From contig CM056574.1 in NCBI GenBank assembly GCA_029721435.1, positions 33,064,001-33,128,000 on the forward strand: 64,000 bases of DNA, given 5' to 3'. Position 1 is the stretch's first letter. Every line of letters begins with the position of its first letter. Below, one piece after another: positions 55,901 through 64,000 of this stretch. Origin of the DNA: Gymnothorax reevesii (taxonomy: Eukaryota; Chordata; Actinopteri; Anguilliformes; Muraenidae). The translations under genes were made by a program, and so were the position numbers. The notes below the pieces were generated by a model. That model was not told the DNA's origin, did not search any database, and was given only the letters and a program-made list of their open reading frames with translations.

Positions 55901-56682
55901 TGCACTGGCACTCGGCGACTAATTTTTTTTCCAGCGAGAGCGGCATTTCAGAACTCTTCAGTGAATGAGGAGTGACAAATACATGGTGTCGTCCGCTGCA
56001 GTGACTGTCCTGCAAAAACAGGTATACTTACTTGTCACACCAAACTTATAATTTTTCAAAACCAATATATCTAGAGTTGTTCTGAATGGGGCAGAATCTT
56101 GGAAACTGACAGAATCCATCAGCCGAAAACGGCTGGAATCCAACCCAGATGTCACAGCAGAGTGCTATGCAACTCCTGGCCAAGGACCATCAAAAATGAG
56201 GAACTCCATCAAAGAATATTCCATTGCCATCAAATAAAGGTGATGGCATTGAATCCGTACTACAGAGTGGGTCCAAATCCTTAGAGTCACTATGGCTGGA
56301 TTTACACTACAGGTCTTGTTGTCCAGATCAGATTTTGAGGCCCATATCCCATTTATTCAACTGCGTGATTACATCTTGTTTTGAGCGTGAATGATATCTG
56401 TTTTGTTTCTATTCTGTTTGTTTACACCACTCACTGCCTGGCCTTTGTCATGGGTGATCCATATATGCACAGTGGAGAAGGCTACCGAAAATAAAAGCTA
56501 ATGTGCATGCAGCGCTACAACAGCATGCAGGCCTAGCAGTCATAGAAATGATCAAAACATCAAGCAAGCTCGCAACATTTCACTGGGTAACCTACATCTG
56601 ATTCTCCTGTTAACGCCTCTTACATCTATCACCTGCATCATCGAAAATGCGTAGGCAGACTCCGCCTTAGTCCAGGCCTACC
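55901..56682. other. Unclassified sequence
   Basis: ATGGCTGGATTTACACTACA near 56290 resembles the start of a teleost DNA-element end, but I cannot pair it with a right end. Confidence 0.35.
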
Positions 56683-57570
56683 CAACACAAAATGTTCCTT
56701 AGGAATCCTATAGGACAGTTCAATAGAAGTTTGATAGAACTTTAAAACCTCAAGTCTTTTAGAAAAAAGTTTGATAGAACATTTCTGAAGGAAACAGCTC
56801 CATAGACAATCTCCATAGAACTTTTCTCTTTTCCCGGCAGACCCTTCCCAATTTGCATCCCCGTCGCGCAATGGCCAACGGTGCGCTACTCTGAAAAAGC
56901 TGCCATCCACTGCCAGCTGGTACAACTGGGGCTCAAACTCGCACCGTGATAGACTCTTTTATTGTGCAATGCTGTGTTTTAACTGAGTGCGCGATCTGGC
57001 AGCTTGAACATCCATTGTTAGAAATAACCTTTAGAGCACGTTCTATAGGTAATTTCTATGGAAAAATGCAGATTGTACTTGATCCTGATCAATTTGAATT
57101 GCTTTGCTGAACCTAACAGATGGCCTGTTGTATGTCTTCGTAAGCAAAAGAGGAAGACAAGTTTTCCATTATAGCATAAAAAGTTGTAATGCCTTACATT
57201 TATATTTTTGAATTGCTGCTGTGGAAATGGAAAGAGGTCTTCATATACCGTAACTGAAATACTGCTAAGTTGTGTGGTCAGTCAGTCAATCAATCAATCG
57301 TCTGATCAGAGAATCAATTAGTTGGTATGTGTCTGGTACCTCATGTGCTTAAGCACACCTTAAAGTTAAAAGGGACAAGATTTCTGTGCTGTTTCAGTAG
57401 AGTGGAAATCACTGCATATTGCACATTTTCATACCATTAGTCCGGTCTTTCACTTCTAGAACCCGGGTCCACATAAAGTATACTGACCCTTCGACAGAGC
57501 ATTGCAAGGAGTCATAAGATGTCTTTTCCATTAAGCTTTTGTTCGATTAGAAGATCCTAAAGACCATCAA
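56683..57570 (+). mobile_element. Element E, copy 3, truncated
   Basis: The left end ACCCAACACAAAATGTTCC is a decayed form of the CCCTGCAAAAA terminus. TTGATAGAAC-type motifs follow, then the antisense SINE. The shared E body (TTAGTTGGTATGTGTCTGGT, CTTAAGCACACCTTAAAGTT) comes next. It stops near 57570, before the right terminus seen in E copy 2. Confidence 0.75.
56820..57005 (-). repeat. tRNA-derived SINE inside element E copy 3
   Basis: On the minus strand GCGCACTCAGTTAAAACAC and GAGTTTGAGCCCC give A- and B-box-like motifs. The body GCGCACCGTTGGCCATTGCG matches the other SINE copies. Its position within E equals that in copies 1 and 2. Confidence 0.7.
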
Positions 57571-57691
57571 ATACCATCATATTTCAGTTTATTTTCATAA
57601 TTTTAGTACAGAATACGGGCCACAAACACAAAAAATCTGTAAAATTCGGCCTTGAAATACCTGTGCATCGTATTTGTGTGCATAGGAGTGA

Positions 57692-57830
57692 CTAAATTCA
57701 ATTCAATTTCATTTCTATAGCACTTTTCACAGATAGACTGTCACAAAGAGGCTTAGCGGTGAGAAAGTGAATAAATAGAAGGGCAGGGCCCAGCCTTATC
57801 CCCACAATAGCAAATGAGCCAAAAAAAAAA
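57692..57830. repeat. Common teleost AATTCAATTTCATTTCTATAG repeat
   Basis: AATTCAATTCAATTTCATTT followed by CTATAGCACTTTTCACAGA is a widespread teleost repeat start. It directly abuts the truncated left side of Tc1 copy B2. Confidence 0.6.
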
Positions 57831-57842
57831 ATTCCCATTCAA

Positions 57843-58826
57843 GTAAGGCAGATGTGTGTCGACTTTCACAAGTCAGGCAATGGCTACAAGAAAATAGCCA
57901 CTCGCCTGCACCTGCCCATATCTACTGTCAGAAGAATCATTAAGAAGTTTAAAACAACTGAAACACTGGTAAACAAGCCTGGATGAGGACGCACGGTTAT
58001 TTTGTCACCACGTATAGTGAGGAGGATTGTAAGAGAAATAATAAGTTCTCCAAAGCTCACTGTTAAAGAATTGCAATAAATGGTGGCATCTTGGGGTCAC
58101 AAAGTCTCCAAAACAACCATCAGGCGCTATCTACATGCCAACAAGCTGTTTGGGAGGCATGCACGGAAAAAACCTTTTCTCACTCACAATCATAAATGCA
58201 AACGTCTGGAGTTCGCGAAACAGTACTGGAACTTCAAATGGGACCTTGTGATTTGGTCAGATGAGACCAAGATAGAGCTTTTTGGCAACAAACACTCTAA
58301 GTAGGTCTGGCAGAACACAAAAAATCAGTATTCAGTAAAGCACCTCATGCCCACTGTGAAGTATGGGGGAGGATCGGTGATGCTGTGGGCCTGCTTCTCT
58401 TCCAGACGCCCAGGGAACCTTGTTTGGGTGCATGGCATCATGAACGCTTTGAAATACCGGGACATTTTAAATCAAAATCTGGTGGCCTCTGCCCGAAAGC
58501 TGAAGATGGGTTGTCACTGGGTCTTTCAGCAAGACAATGACCCTAAACATGTGGCCAAATCTACACAGAAATGGTTCGCCAGACACAGAATCAAGCTCCT
58601 CCCATGGCCATCTCAGTCCCCAGACCTCAACCCCATTGAAAACCTGTGGAGTGAGCTGAAGAGAAGAGTGCAGAGGAGAGGACCCAGGTCGCTGGATGAT
58701 TTAGAGAGATTGTGCAAAGAGGAATGGTCAAAGATCCCTCTTTCTGTATTCTCCCATCTTGTGAAACATTACAGGAGAAGATTAGGTACTGTTTTGTTGG
58801 CAAAACAGGGTTGTACAAAGTATTAA
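57843..58826 (+). pseudogene. Tc1-like transposase B2, nearly complete but with stops
   Basis: It is in one frame apart from stops: MCVDFHKSGNGYKKIATRL and LPISTVRRIIKKF (HTH), then LVNKPG followed by TGA where Arg is expected. SSPKLTVKELQ is followed by TAA in place of Gln. Then come [38 protein letters not shown] (Asp 1) and another TAG. From 58347 there is a clean stretch: [39 protein letters not shown] (Asp 2), [18 protein letters not shown] (Glu), ending CTKY at TAA 58824-58826. The catalytic DDE set is intact as residues, but translation would stop three times. Confidence 0.92.
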
Positions 58827-59041
58827 CAGCAGGGGTGCTAATAATTGTGCACACAGGATTTGATGCAAAATAATTATTCCTTAATGTGGGATTTTTTTCC
58901 CCACTGAATAAATGCATTTTACAAAGGTTGGATTTTCCTCTTTTTTCATTGTGGTCCTATATTATTGAGAAAAAAACTGAATTTATAAGAAGCCAAAGAA
59001 CAGATCTAAACCAGGGGTACCAATAATTATGGAGGGCGCTG
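57843..59041 (+). mobile_element. Tc1-like element B2, left end lost
   Basis: The right terminus GGGGTACCAATAATTATGGA, ending GGGCGCTG, is followed by TA (59042-59043). It matches the end of B1. The left terminus and start codon are missing. Confidence 0.9.
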
Positions 59042-59695
59042 TATTTTGAACGTTCCCCTTATCCCAAATGCAAAGAAAATTAGGACCAGCACATTAAATT
59101 ACAAGCTCATAAAATATTAATAATTTAAAAAATTGAATTCACAAATCAGTAATTTTTAAATAAAAACAAATCATGGGTGGGTGGGTCAGCAAGTCCAGGG
59201 CCTAATACTGGCTACATTCCTGATATAAACATTTTAAGCATAACAAAAATAGTACTTTCAGAAAATGGAATTGATGAGTCAACTTAAGGGAGAATCTTAC
59301 GATTAATGCTATAAATAACATTGCCCTGCATCATTTTTGCTGAATAAAATCCGATACCTGATTCTCACTAATTTTGAGGTGCTGATTTCAACTCTAGAAT
59401 GTCAGATTTTATGATCTGCATTTCATAGCTTTGTCACTTTTGACAACCAGTTGGAAGGTTAAGAAATTTTGTATCACTCCTTAATCACAAAAAAAAAACC
59501 CACTTCCACAAAGATGTGATTTCCAATCTCTTCTGAGGCAGGTGAGAACTGAAGATTGAAAGTACATTTGAATCCTAAATTCTAACTTGAAACATTTACA
59601 TAAATAAATGTTGGTATTTCATGAAAATACCAAATACAGATAATATTCTCTTGACGGACCCCTGGTATAAACATCATCATGGCTGTCTGCAATTG
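59042..59695. other. Unclassified AT-rich sequence
   Basis: No gene or recognised repeat. Confidence 0.45.
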
Positions 59696-59703
59696 CTTGG
59701 AGG

Positions 59704-60380
59704 TAGTGATGGTCAAATGAAGCCTCATGAATCACTGAGGCTTTCCAGCCCATTGCTTCACCAAAAGGTTCAGTACTCAAGGCCTCAATGAAACATTGAA
59801 TGCTGCTATCTGCTGGGCAAAACAACATATGGCAGTCAATGAACAGTACCATGACCTGAGCGGAAATGTATGAAAAACTTCTGTGTGCTGTAACAATAAA
59901 CAATGGATATATTTATATAGCATGTGTAAGTACATGGACATAATTGTGCAAGTGGCTATATTTGTTCATAATTAAAATAGCAATGAAACAATCACAATAC
60001 TTTGCTTTTTTAAATCATTTTTATTCAAAGCACAAATACAGGAGTGACATTATTTAAAAAAACTAAATAACTGACACTCTAACGTCAATGTCCAACAATG
60101 GGGAAAATAATATGTAACTCACTACAACTCTCCAATGTACTACACCTCTCTCCAACTTATACAAACGCCGACAACACCCTCAGTTTGGCGCGAGATTCGA
60201 AGCTTATTTATGAGGAGGCGATTGAACCAATGACGTACTCTCCACAAACCGAGGCCTCGTTTGTCGTCAGTCATGTGATTTTTACGGTAACGACGCAAGC
60301 CTCGAATCGGGGCTTAATCTGGCACGCCCCCTTTTGCTCGATACAGGCTCCGCCGCCTGGCTTCAAATGTCACATCACTA
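59704..60380. mobile_element. hAT-like element with TAGTGATG ends, 677 bp
   Basis: It starts TAGTGATGGTCAAATGAAGC and ends GCTTCAAATGTCACATCACTA (first 20 considered). The 8-bp CTTGGAGG is duplicated exactly (59696-59703 and 60381-60388). The body has no transposase. Confidence 0.94.
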
Positions 60381-60693
60381 CTTGGAGGGATAAACACAAC
60401 TGAGACTGTAAGGAGAGGTCACGAGAACACCAGTTGCAGGATCCGGAAGTGTTTAATAAACACAAAGCACTAGGAGAAACTTGGCAGACACGCCAGAAAT
60501 AAAACACCGTGCACATGCACTGAACAAAGGGGAAAACTAAAGTACATTGCCAAAGGCAGGGGGAAACAGAGATACTCACTCCAGATTTAACTGGGAGTTG
60601 GTGGGGACGGAGACTCGGCCTTTATGACAATTAGTCCTGGCTAGTTCTCAATCATTTTCCTTCATCGACGCGTTTTCCAATTATCGTAATTGG

Positions 60694-62207
60694 TAGTGAT
60701 GCGCGGGTCGAGGTTTTGTAACACCCGCACCAACCCAACCCGACGTGACAGCTAACCCACCCCGCTAAAACTCGCACTGATTTTCAACCTGAACCCAACC
60801 CGACCCGACACAAAAAGGAGGCAAGAGAAAAAGAATACAGTGGGCCTGTGTGACATGATTTGCAATGGAAAAATCGATTCCTCTGTTACGCTATGGATTT
60901 CAGTGGAGCACAACATACATTTGGCTTTTGGCTGGAATTCTTAATACAAAGTTTAGGCGCTGTCTATTAATTGAACCTTACCGTGATTTCTGATCTTTGC
61001 ACCCAAACGAAATACCATCAGGCAAAATATTGCAAACAGGCTGTTTTATTGGGACCAAATTAACATGACAGTGGCGCGCTGGCGCTATCACCTACTTTCC
61101 CATAGTGTTGCGATATCCTCTCTGCGAGGAATTTCTTTTTCCTAATATATTTATTTCAAGATTGTTTTGGGAGGGCTTTTAGGTGTTTTTTCAACGCAGC
61201 TTATAATGTAGGCCTAGGCGCATTTTTTCCCAAACTATGCAAAAACAAAATCGTGTCAAAAGTGTCAGGGTTTAAGCGATTACGGAGCGCTTCCTGGACA
61301 CGGCCAGCCGAACTGAAGGTTCGCTCGCTTGTTGCTGTAACGCAGAGGACTGCTTTGGCCACCATGGAGTTATACAAGATTGATTCCGTGTATCATGCTG
61401 CCTTGAGATTTATAACAAATGCAAAAGGCTTGACTCATCATTGTGATCTCTATTCTCGGGTGGGATGGACTTCTTTGGCCTCTCGCAGGCTCCATCATTG
61501 GTCTTTATATACAAGGCCATTTTGGGTTTGCTTCCACCTTATTTGTGTGTTTTCATGGTGCCAAAGACTACGGGTAAATATTCTTTGCGTTCCCTTGACC
61601 ATTATCTGCTTTCAGTCCCAAATGTTCGTACTGAGTTTGGAAAAAAGGCTTTTGCTTACTCAGCTCCTATGGCATGGAACAACCTGCAGAATGCTTTTAA
61701 ATTGGATTGTCTGGTTATCCTAAATTAATTTAAAGCTAAACTGAAGGATCTAGAGATGACTTCTTTAAGCTGTCGATGTTATTAATGTATATTCTTGATT
61801 TTAATGTTGTAATACTGTCTCTATGTGTTTGTTCTTTTATATTGTATGTGTGTAACAATTTTTAATGTTGCCTATCTTGGCCAGGTCTCCCTTGAAAAAG
61901 AGATTTTTAATCTCAATGGGACTTCCTGGTTAAATAAAGGTTAAATCGACAGTAGGAAGAGGGAGAGGTACAATTGGCATTCTATCCTGCTTAAGGTAGC
62001 GTAACAACGTTTGACAACAGCATATTATCTAGGCTATATGTCTAGAGCCCTCAAGTGGTCGATAGCCTATTATACTTTTTATTTGCAATTCTGTGGGAAT
62101 TAGACGTCGCCACTGTTTGGCCCAACCCGCCCGCACCCGCTAAATATTATTAAAATATTGACCCGCCCCGCCCGCCCACAGGTTCGGGGCCGACGGGCGC
62201 ATCACTA
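60694..62207. mobile_element. hAT-like element with TAGTGATGCG ends, carrying a LINE
   Basis: It starts TAGTGATGCGCGGGTCGAGG and ends GGGGCCGACGGGCGCATCACTA (inverted start). The flanks GTAATTGG (60686-60693) and GTAACTGG (62208-62215) differ at one base. The subterminal regions are rich in AACCCGACCCG. A LINE fragment (61370-61948) lies inside. Confidence 0.88.
61370..61948 (+). pseudogene. LINE 3' fragment (CR1/L2/Rex-type ORF2 C-terminus and 3' end)
   Basis: Two frames together read KIDSVYHAALRFITNAKGLT, HHCDLYSRVGWTSLASRRL, then FIYKAILGLLPPYLCVFM, RSLDHYLLSVPNVRTEFGK and AFAYSAPMAWNNLQNAFK. This is the C-terminal tail after the RT domain in L2/Rex-like elements. One frameshift lies near 61500. 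The 3' end CCTGGTTAAATAAAGGTTAA (about 61927) is the common teleost LINE terminus. The copy is 5' truncated, as is usual after target-primed reverse transcription. Confidence 0.82.
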
Positions 62208-62776
62208 GTAACTGGCAACTGAAGACACGGTTCCTCTCCATATGCGATCTAACAGCATCCAGCGATGATACGGTGGGGTAAATTAAGTTCAGAAAATTAA
62301 TTTACTGCTTCCCTGTGAGTCGACTGGTAAGCAATTTTGAATAACGTTGATTTAAACACAGCAAATACGCATCCTGATGACTGATTGCCGTCTTACTTAA
62401 TCGGAGAGAACAAGCAGCACCTGTTCATTATGGACGGCAAAAAGTTCAGTGTGGCATCAACACTTAAAGAGTAGAGTTAAATCGCAAATGGAGAGGAACT
62501 GTGTCTTCAGTTGCCAATTTTGATAATTGGAAAACGCGTCGATGAAGGAAAATGATTGAGAACTGGCCAGGACTAATTGTCATAAAGGCCTTGTCTCCGT
62601 CCCCACCAACTCCCAGTTAAATCTACGCTCCTGACTCCACGAGTGGATAAACCTAACTAAACTGACAGACACACTGGGAGACTTAAACACAGGGCAGACA
62701 AGACGAGAGCGCAGCAAACTATAAGAATCGAGAAGGAGACACTCGGAAGGCACAAAGAACTGAAATTTCACCAAGT

Positions 62777-63070
62777 AGAACTAATAGTTACCCTGGATGT
62801 AACTCCAGTTCTATGAATACGTTCGTAGCCTTCTAACGGGCTATTGGTTACCCCCACGAGGCTCCGCCACAGTGCCTGAGAAAGAAAATTGCACTCACCT
62901 GCTCCGTAGGAGGGGGTGGCATACTCACCTCCCTTAAAGCCCCGGCATTGCCAATTCTCGTCTCCCTGTGAAACTCAGCACCCCACACTCGGGGCCACCT
63001 GGGCAGGTTGTTAGAGGGCTACGCACGTATTCATAGAACTGGAGTTACATCCAGGGTAACTATTAGTTCT
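62777..63070. repeat. Inverted repeat pair with 55-60-bp near-perfect arms
   Basis: AGAACTAATAGTTACCCTGG at 62777 and its complement ending at 63070 continue through ATGTAACTCCAGTTCTATGA and ATACG. Adjacent to each arm is a direct copy of a CTCTAA(C/T)GGGCT...TATTGGTTAC segment (about 62830 and 63090). The mix of inverted and direct repeats is reminiscent of DIRS-type termini, but it could also be a MITE. Confidence 0.75.
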
Positions 63071-63532
63071 ATTTCATACGTTCTCCGCCCTCTAATGGGC
63101 TTCGCTATTGGTTACACCTAAGGCGAAGGCCGTTAGGGATGGATGTACCCCAGGTGGACCCTGGCCACGCAGATCCTCTCGCAACCAAGCAAACCCTGTC
63201 CACACCCTGGGGCGCACACCGCCAGACTGCGTACCCCGCCCAAGGTGGTGGCAAAGTAGCACCCAAACCATTCCCGGCGCTGGGAAGGACCCAACCTTGT
63301 CCAGCCCCTCCCAGGGAAAAAGGCAGGGCTTGACCATTGTTATTCCAATGACAGGACCCGCACCTGTGGGCGGGCAGTGCCAGGGTGCCTCGCGTCAGGT
63401 TGCGGACCACCAATATCAGCCGTTACTTTAGAAAAAAAGGGACTTCCCCTGATAGCGTTCCTCCATGTCGGCCTCATACCCTCCAGGTAGGCACACTTGA
63501 GTGCCACACCCATACCATGGTACCAACATAAC
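63071..63532. other. GC-rich spacer, no gene recognised
   Basis: Base composition shifts strongly to GC here. No conserved protein is visible in any frame. Confidence 0.4.
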
Positions 63533-64000
63533 CACAGCTGCTGCTGGAAGGGGTTCTCCCCCCAATGGGGCCTCCCACCCTAATGCTTGGGAGAGGCCCA
63601 TGTCACTTTTCCCATGGCACGCCTAACAGCTGCAGGCGGGGCACCCCCGAGATGCCACGCCCCAGGTCGGCCAAAAACCACAGCTACTGCTGGAAGGGGC
63701 TCTCCCCCCAATGGGGCCTCCCACCCCAATGCTTGAGAGAGGCCCATGTCACTTTTCCCATGGCATGCTTAACAGCTGCGGGCGGGGCACCCCCGAGATG
63801 CCACGCCCCAGGTCGCCCATAGCCACAGCTACTGCTGGAAGGGGCTCTCCCGCCAATGGGGCCTCCGACCCCAATGCTTGGGAGAGGCCATGTCACTTTT
63901 CCCATGGCACGCCTAACAGCTGCGGGCGGGGCACCCCCAAGATGCCACGCCCCAGGTCGGCCATAACCACAGCTACTGCTGGAGGGGGCTCTCCCTCCAA
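63533..64000. repeat. 145-bp GC-rich tandem array, continues beyond window
   Basis: Units start at 63533, 63679, 63824 and 63968 (spacing 146, 145, 144). Shared segments are CACAGCTACTGCTGGAAGGG, CCAATGGGGCCTCC, TGTCACTTTTCCCATGGCA and GGGCGGGGCACCCCCGAGAT. The last unit is cut by the window end. Confidence 0.95.

Larger units (their letters stand above)
60593..62624. mobile_element. Palindromic element G, split by a hAT element
   Basis: The left arm (60593-60693 joined to 62216-62252) and the right arm (62484-62624, inverted) share TTTAACTGGGAGTTGGTGGG, TTTATGACAATTAGTCCTGG, TCATCGACGCGTTTTCCAAT and CAACTGAAGACACGGTTCCT (the right arm differs at a base or two). Arms are about 140 bp and the true element length is about 0.5 kb. 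A partial copy lies at 55740-55900. Confidence 0.88.

Noticed and set aside
61253..61723. A 156-codon frame as a host gene
   Set aside because: Its recognisable part is the C-terminal tail of a LINE protein in two frames, ending in a LINE 3' terminus.
63092..63905. Several overlapping frames on both strands in the GC-rich end
   Set aside because: GC-rich sequence and a 145-bp tandem unit have few stops. The frames are mutually overlapping and show no conserved motif.

Overview
The window looks like a ray-finned (teleost) fish chromosome segment. It is AT-rich, has no bacterial-type gene packing, and is filled with repeat classes typical of teleosts: several Tc1/mariner families, hAT-type elements and MITEs with 8-bp target duplications, tRNA-derived SINEs, fragments of CR1/L2/Rex-type LINEs, LTR-like repeats, and a Gmr1-like Ty3/gypsy retrotransposon. 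I cannot name the species. Only one intact host protein-coding gene is visible: a single-exon class A GPCR on the minus strand (36929-37834), closest by motif memory to leukotriene B4/chemoattractant receptors. No classical tRNA, rRNA or CRISPR feature was found.

Layout. 1-6.9 kb: a tRNA-like/L2-type repeat; a Sleeping Beauty-style Tc1 element (family A); a second Tc1 family (B1) split by a foldback hAT-like element (3366-5259); and a third Tc1 family (C1). 7-11 kb: a Tc1-type MITE, a broken Tc1 (D) with an insertion, a weak LTR-like stretch and a Tc1 tail. 12.0-15.5 kb: about 92 copies of a 37-bp minisatellite that stays open in all six frames. 17.7-18.2 kb: a 52-bp CAGCTG-rich tandem repeat and a palindromic MITE. 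18.3-28.9 kb: a nested cluster in which two copies of one Tc1-like family (C5, C3) carry the same TATAG-rich element E at the same site, with SINE and hAT insertions layered on top. 31.2-34.7 kb: a MITE and another C element. 36.9-37.8 kb: the GPCR.

39.6-47.4 kb: two long LTR-like repeats (K1, K2) in opposite orientation, with K1 split by a young 5.1-kb Gmr1-like retrotransposon (40111-45208). That element has near-identical LTRs, a PBS matching tRNA-Gln and the order gag-PR-INT-(RT core missing)-RNase H, with one in-frame TGA. 47.5-54 kb: decayed Tc1 copies pierced by hAT elements, and further hAT insertions with perfect or near-perfect 8-bp duplications. 55-62.6 kb: a hammerhead-like core motif, a third E copy, a second B copy, a hAT element, and a three-level nest (LINE inside hAT inside a palindromic element). 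62.8-64 kb: a sharp rise in GC, with an inverted repeat followed by a 145-bp tandem array that runs off the window.

The elements do not form a working pathway. Their interest lies in the order of nesting, which gives a relative insertion history, and in a few structures not explained by standard families: the composite C+E element, the foldback hAT, the 37-bp array and the RT-less retrotransposon.
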